From: JACRBK01 sp964427955 | Lineage (GTDB): Bacteria; Chloroflexota; Anaerolineae; Aggregatilineales; Aggregatilineaceae | Reading direction: 5' to 3' | NCBI GenBank assembly: GCA_964427955.1 | Contig: CAYRWY010000006.1 | Location: forward strand, 1-48,645 | Length of the DNA: 48,645 nucleotides | Shown here: in pieces, positions 8,966 through 16,719 of the stretch | How positions within the stretch are numbered: position 1 is the stretch's first letter | Layout of the letters: every line of letters begins with the position of its first letter | Notes under the pieces: model-generated | Seen by the model: only the letters and a program-made list of their open reading frames with translations | What the model was told of the DNA's origin: nothing | The model's database searches: none | Made by a program: the position numbers and the translations under genes

Positions 8966-9814
8966 TCACTCGACGCCCATATAGAAGCGAAGATAATCCG
9001 GCGCATGGCGGCTCCAATAGCTCCAGTTATGCCCCCCGGGCCAGACGTGCATCTGGTAGTCGCTCAGGTGCGCGTGGTTGAAGAGCGCAGTGACCAGGCG
9101 AAAAACGCCCCCGATCAGATTGTCCGAGTTGCCAATATCGACCAGGAAGCGGGTATCGTCAGGCCAGCCGTTCGTTTCGATCAGGCTGACCACGTCCCGC
9201 TCGGCGAAGAGTTCTCCCTGGGCGCCATAAACATACTGGGAAATGGGATCACTGCCAGGCTCGAAGATAGCCGGACTGTGCGCGCCGATGGCGCTGAACA
9301 GATCGGGGTGGCGGAGGCCCAGGTACAGCGCGCCGTAGCCGCCCATGCTCAAGCCGCCGATGAAGCGCGCCTGGCGCGTGGCCGCGGTCGGAAACACCTC
9401 ATCGACCGCCGGGATCAGTTCAGCGATCACATAGCTCTCGTAATCCCCCTGGGCGCCGTTGATATAGAAGCTATTGTCGCCATCGGGCATAAGAATGATC
9501 AAGGGATCAATTTCACCCGCCAGAATGAGATCGGTGGCGGCCTCGTCCAGGTGCCCTTGATTCACCCAGTCCGTGTGGTCGCCATAATAGCCGTGCAGCA
9601 TGACCAACAGGGGCAAATTGTCCAGATTGCACCAGTCAGGCGGCAGATAAACGTTGTAAGATTTCTCCTGGGCGATGGCGGCGCTTTGAATCTGCTGCGT
9701 GACGACCGTACCTGATGTGGCTGAACAGGCTGGTTCGTCCTGGGCCTTGAGCGGCGAGGCGGGGAAGCATAAGCCCAGCACGAACAACAGCATCCCGATC
9801 CGAAACAACATCAT
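8966..9814 (-). CDS. Secreted esterase (esterase D / antigen 85-like alpha/beta hydrolase)
   Basis: This 282-residue protein begins with a clear signal peptide (MMLFRIGMLLFVLGLCFPAS, then a KAQ-like cleavage region), so it is exported. The mature part is an alpha/beta hydrolase: LPLLVMLHGYYGD oxyanion region, nucleophile Ser in GGLSMGGYGALYLG, and a C-terminal catalytic His in WPGGHNW. This pattern matches the putative esterase family that includes tributyrin esterase and S-formylglutathione hydrolase relatives. I chose the ATG pair at 9814 because AAAGGAATT precedes it; the frame is open 26 codons further upstream without a signal peptide. The substrate is unknown. Confidence 0.82.
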   Translation of the reverse strand: MMLFRIGMLLFVLGLCFPASPLKAQDEPACSATSGTVVTQQIQSAAIAQEKSYNVYLPPDWCNLDNLPLLVMLHGYYGDHTDWVNQGHLDEAATDLILAGEIDPLIILMPDGDNSFYINGAQGDYESYVIAELIPAVDEVFPTAATRQARFIGGLSMGGYGALYLGLRHPDLFSAIGAHSPAIFEPGSDPISQYVYGAQGELFAERDVVSLIETNGWPDDTRFLVDIGNSDNLIGGVFRLVTALFNHAHLSDYQMHVWPGGHNWSYWSRHAPDYLRFYMGVE

Positions 9815-10079
9815 GGCGGAATTCCTTTCGACACAAACGGAAGGTGTGTGGAGGATCGGAGGTGTCGACGCGGTGAGGGAGTGGTGAGCCAATGATCCCT
9901 ACTCGATCACTGTACGGGAAATTGACCGGCCCGTCATCAGCCGAAAGTCGCGTAAATACTGGACATCAGTCTAAAAGTAATCGGATGAACGCCTTCATAA
10001 CCTGAGCTTTCTAGCCAGGAAAAGAAGTTTGGTTTAGAATTCACAGTGGGTTAGTTTGCAACAAGGCCAAGGTCTACCT
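9815..10079. other. Divergent intergenic region
   Basis: These 265 bases separate the esterase (minus) from the Lon-domain gene (plus). A TAGAAT near 10035-10040 could be a -10 box for the plus-strand gene, but no -35 box is convincing on either strand. I found no small ORF with a good ribosome-binding site and no strong hairpin. Confidence 0.5.
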
Positions 10080-10742
10080 ATGTATGATCTGCCGCTTTTT
10101 CCGCTCAACACCGTGCTGTTTCCCGGAATGCCGATTACCCTTCATATCTTCGAGCCGCGCTACCGGCTGATGATCCAGCAGTGCATTCAGACCAGCCAGC
10201 CGTTCGGCGTGGTACTCATCAAAAAGGGTGTGGAGGTTTCTGGACCGCTGGCTGAACCCTATGGGATCGGGTGCACAGCCCAAATCACCCAGGTGGAACG
10301 CGGGGAAGATGGGCGGATGAATATCGTCGCCGTCGGCGGGGAGCGGTTCCAGATTCGGGACCTGATTTACGACAAACCCTATTTGGTGGGAAAAGTGGAC
10401 AACTACCCGCTGGTAGGCGCGGATTGGGGAACGGTCAACCAGGCCGGGCGAGACCTGCGCCCCTGGGTGGAACGCTACCTGGACGTGCTGCGCCAGGCGT
10501 CGAGCGAGCTGAAATTCGATCTGACCCGCCTGCCGGATGATCCGCTCGCGCTGGCGAATATGGCCGCCTCGCTGGTCCAGATTCCACTCGACCAGAAACA
10601 AAACCTGTTGGAGTCCGGCCAGGCGATGGAATTTCTGGATGAGGTGCGCGCCGTGTACCGCCGCGAGGTCGCCTTGCTGAGCGCCATCATCGAGCGGGAT
10701 ATCGCCCACGAAGGCGAGCAGGGGTTGTTTTCGGTCAACTGA
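10080..10742 (+). CDS. Stand-alone Lon substrate-binding (LON_substr_bdg) domain protein
   Basis: This 220-residue protein matches only the N-terminal substrate-binding domain of Lon protease. Signatures are LPLFPLNTVLFPGMPITLHIFEPRYR near the N-terminus (shown by PLFPLNTVLFPG and HIFEPRYR), then GIGCTAQITQVE and a C-terminal helical part rich in charged residues. There is no AAA+ or protease domain, so it is not Lon itself. Such short proteins are widespread and their function is poorly defined; a role in binding unfolded protein is only inferred. A TTG 24 bases upstream is an alternative start. Confidence 0.85.
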   Translation: MYDLPLFPLNTVLFPGMPITLHIFEPRYRLMIQQCIQTSQPFGVVLIKKGVEVSGPLAEPYGIGCTAQITQVERGEDGRMNIVAVGGERFQIRDLIYDKPYLVGKVDNYPLVGADWGTVNQAGRDLRPWVERYLDVLRQASSELKFDLTRLPDDPLALANMAASLVQIPLDQKQNLLESGQAMEFLDEVRAVYRREVALLSAIIERDIAHEGEQGLFSVN

Positions 10743-10750
10743 TCGCCAGA

Positions 10751-11359
10751 CTACGCTTGAAGGTACTTCTCTAGCTCAACCCTCAGATCGGTGTCGGCAC
10801 GAAAGAGGATCGTATGGATCCCCAGGGCTTGAGCCGCGCGCACGCTCACCAGCGCAGAGTCGACCAGATACGCCTGTGGGGGGGACACGTTCAAGGTGTG
10901 GAGCGCCACCCGGTAGGCGGTGGGATCGGGTTTCATCACCCCGATCTGTGCCGAAATGAGCACGTGATCGAATAGATTTTTGACCCCATACTCCTCTAAC
11001 CGGGACTCCAGTTCCAGCGATTCGTTGCTGAGCAGGGCAATGGCATAGTGCGAATTCCGCAGATCCCGAATCAGGTCCACCACCCGGTAATTCAGGCGGT
11101 CGGCGCTGAAAAAATCCCGGCGCAGTTCGTCGATGCTGTCGCCTTTCATGTAGAGCAGTTCCGCCACGCCCTTCCAGTACATCTTGGGCGAAATCCGGCC
11201 TAACTGTGCTTGAATCCAGAGATCGCTGTGATGCACAGCCCGCTCGACACTGCCCACCGGCAGTCCCAGCCGCTCGTCCCACTGGTGACGGGGGCGGTCG
11301 TCTTCGGTGCGCACGACCACACCGCCGAAGTCGAAGATGAACGCTTTAACCTCAGGCAT
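10751..11359 (-). CDS. HAD-superfamily hydrolase with a degenerate active site
   Basis: This 202-residue protein has a HAD Rossmann core with an alpha-helical cap after motif I. Motif I is FDFGGVV, in which the nucleophile Asp is kept but the second, acid/base Asp is replaced by Gly, as in several YihX-like relatives. Motif II is LLSNES, motif III the Lys in GVMKPDP, and motif IV is VDSALVSVRAA instead of the usual acidic pair. One acidic metal ligand therefore seems to be lost. It may be a weak phosphatase or a pseudo-enzyme. It converges on the Lon-domain gene with only 8 bases between the stops. Confidence 0.78.
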   Translation of the reverse strand: MPEVKAFIFDFGGVVVRTEDDRPRHQWDERLGLPVGSVERAVHHSDLWIQAQLGRISPKMYWKGVAELLYMKGDSIDELRRDFFSADRLNYRVVDLIRDLRNSHYAIALLSNESLELESRLEEYGVKNLFDHVLISAQIGVMKPDPTAYRVALHTLNVSPPQAYLVDSALVSVRAAQALGIHTILFRADTDLRVELEKYLQA

Positions 11360-11437
11360 TTTTATGATAAAGTCTCACTTGAACGACATAGCTGATCGCA
11401 GCGTCACAAGCATAGCGAATCAGGGAGCAATTGACCA

Positions 11438-12391
11438 GTGACAAGTTCACCGGCAGAGAAACGCCAGACCCAGACCATGAAAACGCCGTCACTGCGGTTC
11501 TACGAGCGCTGGTGGATTATCGCCAATGCCATGACCGACGGCCTGCTGCAACACCTGTGGCGCGCTATCGACCGCTTTTCGAAGCACGGCACGCGCGAAT
11601 CTGCCGCCCTCTCTTACTACGCCCTCTTCTCACTGTTCCCCCTGCTGCTGCTGCTCATCATCGGCATCGGCACGGCGCTCGGTCCGGCGGCGGCGCATAA
11701 CCAGATCGACGGCGTGCTGCGGCTGTTTCTGCCCGCCTCGGCGGCCAGTTTTTTGCAGGACAGCATTGCCGAAACGCTCAAACAGCGCAGTTCCTTCGGA
11801 CTGGTCGCCGGGATCACGCTGTCCTGGTCCGCGCTGGGCTTCTTCTCGAACCTGTCCTCGGCACTCAGCCGCACCTTTCGCGACGAAAAGGGCTACAACA
11901 CCTGGAGTTCGCGCCTGATGGGGCTGGGGGTCATGATCTCGCTGGGCGTGCTGCTGACGGCCTCCCTGGCGACGACGGCGGTCTTCAACCTGATCGATCT
12001 GCTGGTGTTTTACCAGTCCACGTCGTGGGTAACGACGGGCGCGCTGGTCGTGCCGCTCAGCCTGAGCGTCGCCATCTTCGCGTTTCTTTATCGTTTCATC
12101 CCGCGCCGCCGCGTGCGCTGGGATGCGATCTGGGTGGCCGCTTTTTTCGGCGGCATTTCGTGGGAGATCGCCAAGCGCGCTTTCGCCTGGTATCTGGACA
12201 ATATCGCGACCTACAGCCTGGTGTATGGCTCGGTCGCGATCATCATCGTGCTGATGCTGTGGGTTTACCTGACGGCGATCATCATCCTGCTGGGCGGCGA
12301 ATTCTGTGTCGCGCTGGACGACTGGATGAGCAAACGATCCGTCGAAGATTTGAAGGCCTCATATCCCGACCGCCCCGAAAGCACCTTCTGA
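11438..12391 (+). CDS. YihY/BrkB-family inner-membrane protein
   Basis: This 317-residue protein has about six membrane spans and the family hallmarks AALSYYALFSLFPLLLL near the N-terminus and LYRFIPRRRVRWDAIWVAAFF in the second half, ending in a short charged tail. The family, once called ribonuclease BN, is now regarded as membrane proteins of uncertain function, possibly transporters. The start is a GTG preceded by GGGAGC at good spacing; an ATG 39 bases downstream is possible. It is transcribed away from the HAD gene. Confidence 0.85.
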   Translation: MTSSPAEKRQTQTMKTPSLRFYERWWIIANAMTDGLLQHLWRAIDRFSKHGTRESAALSYYALFSLFPLLLLLIIGIGTALGPAAAHNQIDGVLRLFLPASAASFLQDSIAETLKQRSSFGLVAGITLSWSALGFFSNLSSALSRTFRDEKGYNTWSSRLMGLGVMISLGVLLTASLATTAVFNLIDLLVFYQSTSWVTTGALVVPLSLSVAIFAFLYRFIPRRRVRWDAIWVAAFFGGISWEIAKRAFAWYLDNIATYSLVYGSVAIIIVLMLWVYLTAIIILLGGEFCVALDDWMSKRSVEDLKASYPDRPESTF

Positions 12392-12397
12392 AAGCCA

Positions 12398-12422
12398 GGT
12401 GCTGGCCGCAGTGACCAGCACC
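12398..12422. terminator. Hairpin between convergent genes
   Basis: An 8-bp perfect stem (GGTGCTGG / CCAGCACC) with a 9-base loop fills the 40-base gap between the convergent YihY and methyltransferase genes. No T-run follows on either strand, so terminator function is inferred from position only. Confidence 0.4.
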
Positions 12423-12431
12423 CGGTTGAAG

Positions 12432-13214
12432 CTAAGCCCGCGCCAATACGTAGATCAGCCCGGCCTGCACCGGATCGTAGGGATAATCCGCGAACGTGTT
12501 ATAGCGCCCGCAGATCACCAACCCCACCCGCGCAAACAGCGCTTCCATGTCGTAAAACGAGGGCCACCACGTCTGCCGCCGGTATTCCTGGCGCCGGTGT
12601 TCCGGCCCGAAAATGACCGTCTGCGTCTGGGCAATGCGGCGCTCCTGATCGTACTGGTGGCGATAGATCGCCGCCCCGCCGCGCCATTCGTCCCAATGCT
12701 GGGAGCGATCGGGCAGTTCGGGCTGCCAATCTTCCGTGCCCAGCAGCAGATGTCCGCCCGGACGCAGCAGGCTCGCCACGTTCCACAAAGCCCTGAGCGC
12801 CTGGTCCGGCTCCTTGAACCACGTCAGCAGGTTGCCGCAAAACTGCACCACCGCATCGAAGGAGCCATGCAGCGGCGAGTCGGCGATGTCGGCTTCGACC
12901 CACTGAATCCCCAGGTTGTGACGGCGGGCGTTATAACGCGCCAGCACCAGCAGTTCGTGGGAGAGGTCCAGCCCGACGACGCGCAGTCCATAAGCCGCCA
13001 GGGGCAGGCTGTGACGCCCCCAGCCGCAGCCCAGGTCTAAAATCCGGTCGCCGGGATGCAGCCGGAGATGCCGGATCGCAAACTGAATCTCGTTATCGGT
13101 GTTATACGCCCATGCCGCCGGTTCGTCGCCCGAAATCATACGGCGGGCCCATCCTGCCGCGATCTGGCGAGACCAGGCGATGTTGTCTTTGTAGTCTATC
13201 GTGAGCGACTGCAC
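12432..13214 (-). CDS. Class I SAM-dependent methyltransferase
   Basis: This 260-residue protein has the SAM-binding motif ILDLGCGWGRHSLPLA (about residues 60-75), the acidic VVGLDLS that contacts the ribose, and the post-II motif SFDAVVQFCGNLLTW. It matches the general small-molecule methyltransferase fold (Methyltransf_11/25) with no specific family assignment. The GTG at 13214 is preceded by GGGAAAGGAAG, better than the upstream TTG-type starts. It is the third gene of the ABC transporter operon, 42 bases after the permease, so a role in modifying the transported compound or in resistance is conceivable but unproven. Confidence 0.82.
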   Translation of the reverse strand: MQSLTIDYKDNIAWSRQIAAGWARRMISGDEPAAWAYNTDNEIQFAIRHLRLHPGDRILDLGCGWGRHSLPLAAYGLRVVGLDLSHELLVLARYNARRHNLGIQWVEADIADSPLHGSFDAVVQFCGNLLTWFKEPDQALRALWNVASLLRPGGHLLLGTEDWQPELPDRSQHWDEWRGGAAIYRHQYDQERRIAQTQTVIFGPEHRRQEYRRQTWWPSFYDMEALFARVGLVICGRYNTFADYPYDPVQAGLIYVLARA

Positions 13215-13256
13215 AACCAGACTTCCTTTCCCAGACAGCACGGGCTAAACTGATCT

Positions 13257-14093
13257 TTAGCCGTTGCGTTTCAATTTTCCCGTGCGTTTGGTGTACTTCT
13301 CTGCCCGCTGGAACAGGTACACGCCCAGCGGCAGCATGATAATGCCCATGACAAGCAAAGGCCAGACGTAACTTGCCAGACTTTTCCCCGCCGTATCCGG
13401 CAGTAGAGCCGCGCGCATCCCTTCCAGGACATACGTCGCGGGCGAAATCTTGGACAGCACTTGCAGCCATTTCGGTAACACGCTCACCGGGTAGTAGATG
13501 CCCGACACCAGCAGGAAAAACGCCTGCACGATGTTGGTCATCTGCGCGCCGCGCTCCGGGTAGAGCAGCGGCAGGATCGAGGCGACCATCCCGATCCCCA
13601 CGAACGACAGGCTGCCCACCAGCAGGATCACGGTCGCGGTCAGGATGTTCGCCCCGGAGAAGTTCAGGTCGAAGAAGGACCCCACTACCGCGCCGATCAC
13701 CATCGTGAACAGCAGGCTGTACAGCACCGCGAACAGCGTTTGCCCGATCATCTGGTTGAAGCGCCGCACCGGGGCCATGAAGGTATATTCGATGGTCCCT
13801 TCCCAACGCTCCCAGGCGATCATCTCGCTGATGTTGTGAAAGATGCTGGACAGAAAGCGCCAGACCAATGTCCCGATCAACAGGTAGGTGATCAGGTAGT
13901 TGGCGTCGATTTCGCTGCTGCCGGTGATCTTGCTGGCACCGGCCCCGATGAACGTCACCGACAGCGCATCGGCGACCGAGTACGCCATCCAGACGACTTC
14001 CCAGCCCCAATAACGCTTGACCAGGTTGAAGTTGCGCGCCACAAAAGCATAGGATTGGCGCATTTCCAGTTGTAATCCTTTGATCATGGTCAT
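13257..14093 (-). CDS. ABC-2 type transporter permease
   Basis: This 278-residue protein has about six hydrophobic segments and the ABC-2 pattern: an N-terminal cytoplasmic stretch, a long central hydrophobic block, and the conserved FFLLVSGIYYPVSVLPKWLQ region between the last helices. It would form the membrane channel with the ATPase encoded 7 bases upstream. Families with this layout export drugs, polysaccharides or lipids; nothing here fixes the substrate. There is one permease only, so a homodimer is likely. Confidence 0.87.
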   Translation of the reverse strand: MTMIKGLQLEMRQSYAFVARNFNLVKRYWGWEVVWMAYSVADALSVTFIGAGASKITGSSEIDANYLITYLLIGTLVWRFLSSIFHNISEMIAWERWEGTIEYTFMAPVRRFNQMIGQTLFAVLYSLLFTMVIGAVVGSFFDLNFSGANILTATVILLVGSLSFVGIGMVASILPLLYPERGAQMTNIVQAFFLLVSGIYYPVSVLPKWLQVLSKISPATYVLEGMRAALLPDTAGKSLASYVWPLLVMGIIMLPLGVYLFQRAEKYTKRTGKLKRNG

Positions 14094-14100
14094 CCCCTCT

Positions 14101-15009
14101 TTACGCGAAGATCTTTTCCGGCTCGAAGGTCGTCAGGTCGTCTTCTTTCTCGACGAGGTCCGTCCCCGTCAGCGTCATGAAGACGTCTTCCAGGGTCGGC
14201 TCGTGGCCGTTGCGCCGGACCTGCTGTTTGAGCGCGGCGGGCGTATCCAGGGCGACGATTTTGCCGTCGTGGATAATGGCGACCCGGTCGCAGATTGCGT
14301 CGGCTTCGTACATATCATGTGTGGTGATCATGATGGTCGCGCCGTGCACGTCGCGCAGTTCGTTGATGAACGATTGGACTTCCAGCTTCGAGCGTGGATC
14401 GAGACCCGTCGTCGGCTCGTCGAGCAGCAGCACGACAGGCTGCGTGAGAAAAGCGCGGGTGATGGCGACTTTTTGCTGCATCCCCCGGCTCATGTCTTCC
14501 ATCGGTTCGGTGTAGCTGCTCTCGCGCAGGCCCAACCGCTGGAGAATTTCGCGGGCCTTCTGGTCGGCTTCTTTGCCCGACAGGCCGTACAGCCGCGCGC
14601 CGTAGAGCAGATTTTCTTTGGGGCTGAGTTTCTTGAAGAAGGAGGCTTCGACGGATACCCGGTTGATCAGGCGCTTGACCTTCATCTCGTCTTTCACGAC
14701 GTCCAGGCCGAAGACACTGACGGTGCCCTCATCCGGGATCAGCAGTGTCGAGAGCAGCCGGATCAGGGTCGATTTACCCGATCCGTTGGGTCCCAACACG
14801 CCGAAGATCTCGCCGCGCCGAACCTCGAAGGACACATGATCGACGGCGGTGACGATCTCTTTGCCGCGCCGGGCTTTGACCACGTGACCGTTGCCCGCAG
14901 AGCGGGTGAGTCTGAGCCGCCGCCAGAACGGTTCCGGAGCGGTATTGAACCGCTTGACCACGTTATTCACGACCAGGGCGGGCTGGTCTGCGGTGATACT
15001 CTGATTCAT
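14101..15009 (-). CDS. ABC transporter ATP-binding protein (DrrA/CcmA-like exporter type)
   Basis: This 302-residue ATPase carries Walker A GPNGSGKST, the signature MSRGMQQKVAITRA, Walker B VVLLLDEPTTGLDP and the switch His in TTHDMYEAD. The sequence after the ATPase core continues into a short C-terminal extension typical of exporter ATPases (DrrA-type). About 50 residues precede the core. It is the first gene of a three-gene minus-strand operon, and its 300-nt leader contains a promoter, a small ORF and two terminator hairpins, suggesting that expression is conditional. Confidence 0.92.
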   Translation of the reverse strand: MNQSITADQPALVVNNVVKRFNTAPEPFWRRLRLTRSAGNGHVVKARRGKEIVTAVDHVSFEVRRGEIFGVLGPNGSGKSTLIRLLSTLLIPDEGTVSVFGLDVVKDEMKVKRLINRVSVEASFFKKLSPKENLLYGARLYGLSGKEADQKAREILQRLGLRESSYTEPMEDMSRGMQQKVAITRAFLTQPVVLLLDEPTTGLDPRSKLEVQSFINELRDVHGATIMITTHDMYEADAICDRVAIIHDGKIVALDTPAALKQQVRRNGHEPTLEDVFMTLTGTDLVEKEDDLTTFEPEKIFA

Positions 15010-15070
15010 GACGATTAACTCCCTTACTTCTGTCGAACGACGCGCACCTGCTTAACGGTCCTCGCTGCGC

Positions 15071-15105
15071 AAGAAAAAAGCCGCGAGCGTTGTGCCCACG
15101 GCTTT
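15071..15105 (-). terminator. Second terminator hairpin in the ABC operon leader
   Basis: Read on the minus strand, AAAGCCGTGGGC pairs with GCTCGCGGCTTT (12 bp with two G-U pairs) around a 5-base loop, and the 3' arm runs into TTTTTTCTT. It lies 62 bases before the ATPase start. I see no leader ORF of its own, only a small preceding hairpin (GACTCC/GGAGTC, 15118-15135). Confidence 0.7.
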
Positions 15106-15140
15106 CTGGCTTAAGGAGGACTCCGTGCGAGGAGTCTCGC

Positions 15141-15171
15141 CAAAATAAAACCGCGGGCATTGCGCCCGCGG
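15141..15171 (-). terminator. First terminator hairpin in the ABC operon leader
   Basis: On the minus strand a perfect 8-bp stem CCGCGGGC/GCCCGCGG closes the loop GCAAT and is followed by TTTTATTTT. It begins 24 bases after the stop codon of the leader ORF. Its 5' arm and loop contain GGCGCAAT, which can instead pair with ATTGCGCC inside the leader ORF (15208-15215). Confidence 0.8.
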
Positions 15172-15194
15172 CCAGTTTCTTTGAGAGAAGGTCT

Positions 15195-15281
15195 CTACCG
15201 GCAGTCAGGCGCAATACGAGAAAGAACGGCACCGCTGCCGATTTTCTCGAGTACACGGACGTAAAAAGTGGTGTTGCTCAC
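15195..15281 (-). CDS. Putative leader peptide of the ABC transporter operon
   Basis: A 28-codon frame starts at a GTG preceded by GAAAGGAGAAGG, about 27 bases after the predicted transcription start, and ends 24 bases before an intrinsic terminator. An in-frame ATG at 15302 is an alternative start but would be almost leaderless. Codons 22-26 contain ATTGCGCC, which can pair with GGCGCAAT next to the ribosome-binding site (15283-15290) or with the same octamer in the terminator. A ribosome stalled in the first half would leave this segment free to block the terminator; one that finishes would cover it. No single amino acid is over-represented, so sensing of ribosome inhibition fits better than an amino-acid shortage. 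It could also be an unrelated small ORF. Confidence 0.55.
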   Translation of the reverse strand: MSNTTFYVRVLEKIGSGAVLSRIAPDCR

Positions 15282-15314
15282 GATTGCGCCTTCTCCTTTC
15301 ATAAAGATAACGGC

Positions 15315-15344
15315 AGTATAGCATGTCCGTCTAACAGATGTCAA
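15315..15344 (-). promoter_or_regulatory. Sigma70-like promoter of the ABC transporter operon
   Basis: On the minus strand TTGACA (15344-15339) and TATACT (15320-15315) are 18 bases apart, and TGC directly before the -10 box gives an extended -10 element. The predicted start near 15308 leaves a leader of about 300 nt before the ATPase gene. Confidence 0.75.
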
Positions 15345-15383
15345 GCACAAAATTGCCAGTGTCGTGGCCTTGTTTTTGCGGCA

Positions 15384-15392
15384 TGATATAAT
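15384..15392 (+). promoter_or_regulatory. Extended -10 promoter of the acyl-CoA dehydrogenase gene
   Basis: TGATATAAT gives a perfect -10 hexamer (15387-15392) with the TGn extension; no good -35 hexamer is seen at 16-18 bases upstream. It lies 47 bases before the acyl-CoA dehydrogenase ATG and diverges from the ABC operon promoter. Confidence 0.55.
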
Positions 15393-15439
15393 GGGAACCG
15401 CTGAAATTTGTTCATCTTCTTTGAGAAGGATGTTTAGGA

Positions 15440-16654
15440 ATGGACTTTGAACTGAACGAAGAACAACTTATGGCTCGAGAGATGGTGCGGAAGTTCGCCC
15501 AGGAAGAAATCTACCCCACCCTCAAAGAATGGGACCAGAAGCACCAACCGCACCCCGACGTGTTACCTCGCATGGCCGAACTCGGCATCCTCGGCATCAA
15601 CATCCCGGTCCGCTACGGCGGCCAGGGCTTCGACTACATCACGCTGGCGCTGGTATGCGAAGAACTGGAACGTGTCGACGCCAGCCTGCGCGTGGTGATG
15701 TCGGTCCACGCCGGGTTGAACAGCCTGGCGCTGCTGCAATGGGGCACGGAAGAACAGAAACAACGCTTTCTGGCTCCCCAGGCACGCGGCGAAAAGTACG
15801 CCGGTTACGCCCTGACCGAAGCCGACGCGGGCAGCGATCCGGCCAACCTGCGCACGACGGCGCGCCGCGAAGGGGATGTCTACATCCTCAACGGGGAAAA
15901 AATGTGGATCAGCCTGGCGACCAAAGCCGATCACATGCTGATCATCGCCAAGACCGATCCCCATGCCCAGCCGGTCCACAAGGGCATGAGCGCGTTCATC
16001 ATCACTCGCGATATGAAGGGCGTCACGACGGGCGACATTCATGGCAAGTTGGGCGTGCGGGCCGGATCGACCGGCTGGATCGCCATGCAGGATGTCGAGG
16101 TCCCGGTCGAGAACCGCCTGGGCGAAGAAGGCGAAGGTTTCTACATCGCCATGAGCTGCCTGGACAACGGGCGCTTCACCGTCGCCGCCGGGGCCACGGG
16201 CTGCATCCGCGCCTGCCTGGAAGACAGCGTGAAGTATGCCAAAGAGCGCCATACCTTCGGCGTGCCCATCGCGCAGCACCAGTTGATCAAGCAGAAGATC
16301 GCCTACATGCAGCAGTGGTATGATGCGGCCCAACTGCTCGTCTACAAAGCGGCCAATCTCAAGAACCAGGGCAAGCGCAACACCCGCGAGACCGCCGTCG
16401 CCAAGTGGTATGCTACCGACATGAGCGTCAAAGCCGCGCTGGAAGCCGTCCAGCTTTACGGCGCATATGGGTTCAGCGACGAATACGACGTCGAGCGCTA
16501 CCTGCGCAATGCCAAGGGCGCGGTGATCTACGAAGGCTCAAGCGAAATCCAGCAGTTGATCCAGGCCGATTACGCCCTGGGCTTCCGCAAGGACAAGCCA
16601 ATTCGCTGCGAGCCGGTAGCCTACGATGCCGAGGACTGGCAGCGCGAGCTTTAA
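15440..16654 (+). CDS. Acyl-CoA dehydrogenase
   Basis: This 404-residue flavoenzyme introduces the alpha-beta double bond in an acyl-CoA thioester and passes electrons to ETF. It has the full three-domain family layout: the N-terminal helical domain from MDFELNEEQ, the FAD-contacting YALTEADAGSDPANL and MWIS-type middle strand, and the C-terminal VQLYGAYGF plus catalytic base Glu365 in IYEGSSEIQ. Position of the Glu matches short- and medium-chain enzymes. The genes for both ETF subunits follow immediately, supporting the role. Chain-length preference cannot be read from the sequence. Confidence 0.93.
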   Translation: MDFELNEEQLMAREMVRKFAQEEIYPTLKEWDQKHQPHPDVLPRMAELGILGINIPVRYGGQGFDYITLALVCEELERVDASLRVVMSVHAGLNSLALLQWGTEEQKQRFLAPQARGEKYAGYALTEADAGSDPANLRTTARREGDVYILNGEKMWISLATKADHMLIIAKTDPHAQPVHKGMSAFIITRDMKGVTTGDIHGKLGVRAGSTGWIAMQDVEVPVENRLGEEGEGFYIAMSCLDNGRFTVAAGATGCIRACLEDSVKYAKERHTFGVPIAQHQLIKQKIAYMQQWYDAAQLLVYKAANLKNQGKRNTRETAVAKWYATDMSVKAALEAVQLYGAYGFSDEYDVERYLRNAKGAVIYEGSSEIQQLIQADYALGFRKDKPIRCEPVAYDAEDWQREL

Positions 16655-16667
16655 CACGACACCCAAT

Positions 16668-16687
16668 GGGCGGCTCACCCGCCGCCC
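16668..16687 (+). other. Hairpin between acyl-CoA dehydrogenase and etfB
   Basis: A perfect 7-bp stem GGGCGGC/GCCGCCC with a 6-base loop fills most of the 65-base spacer. No T-run follows, so it may set relative mRNA stability rather than stop transcription. Confidence 0.4.
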
Positions 16688-16719
16688 CACAAATAGAATT
16701 CTGACGAGGAGGATAGACT

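Noticed and set aside
14963..15256. A 97-codon minus-strand frame overlapping the ABC leader and the start of the ATPase gene
   Set aside because: It has no ribosome-binding site, runs through both terminator hairpins and into the ATPase gene in another frame. The shorter leader ORF at 15195-15281 is better placed.
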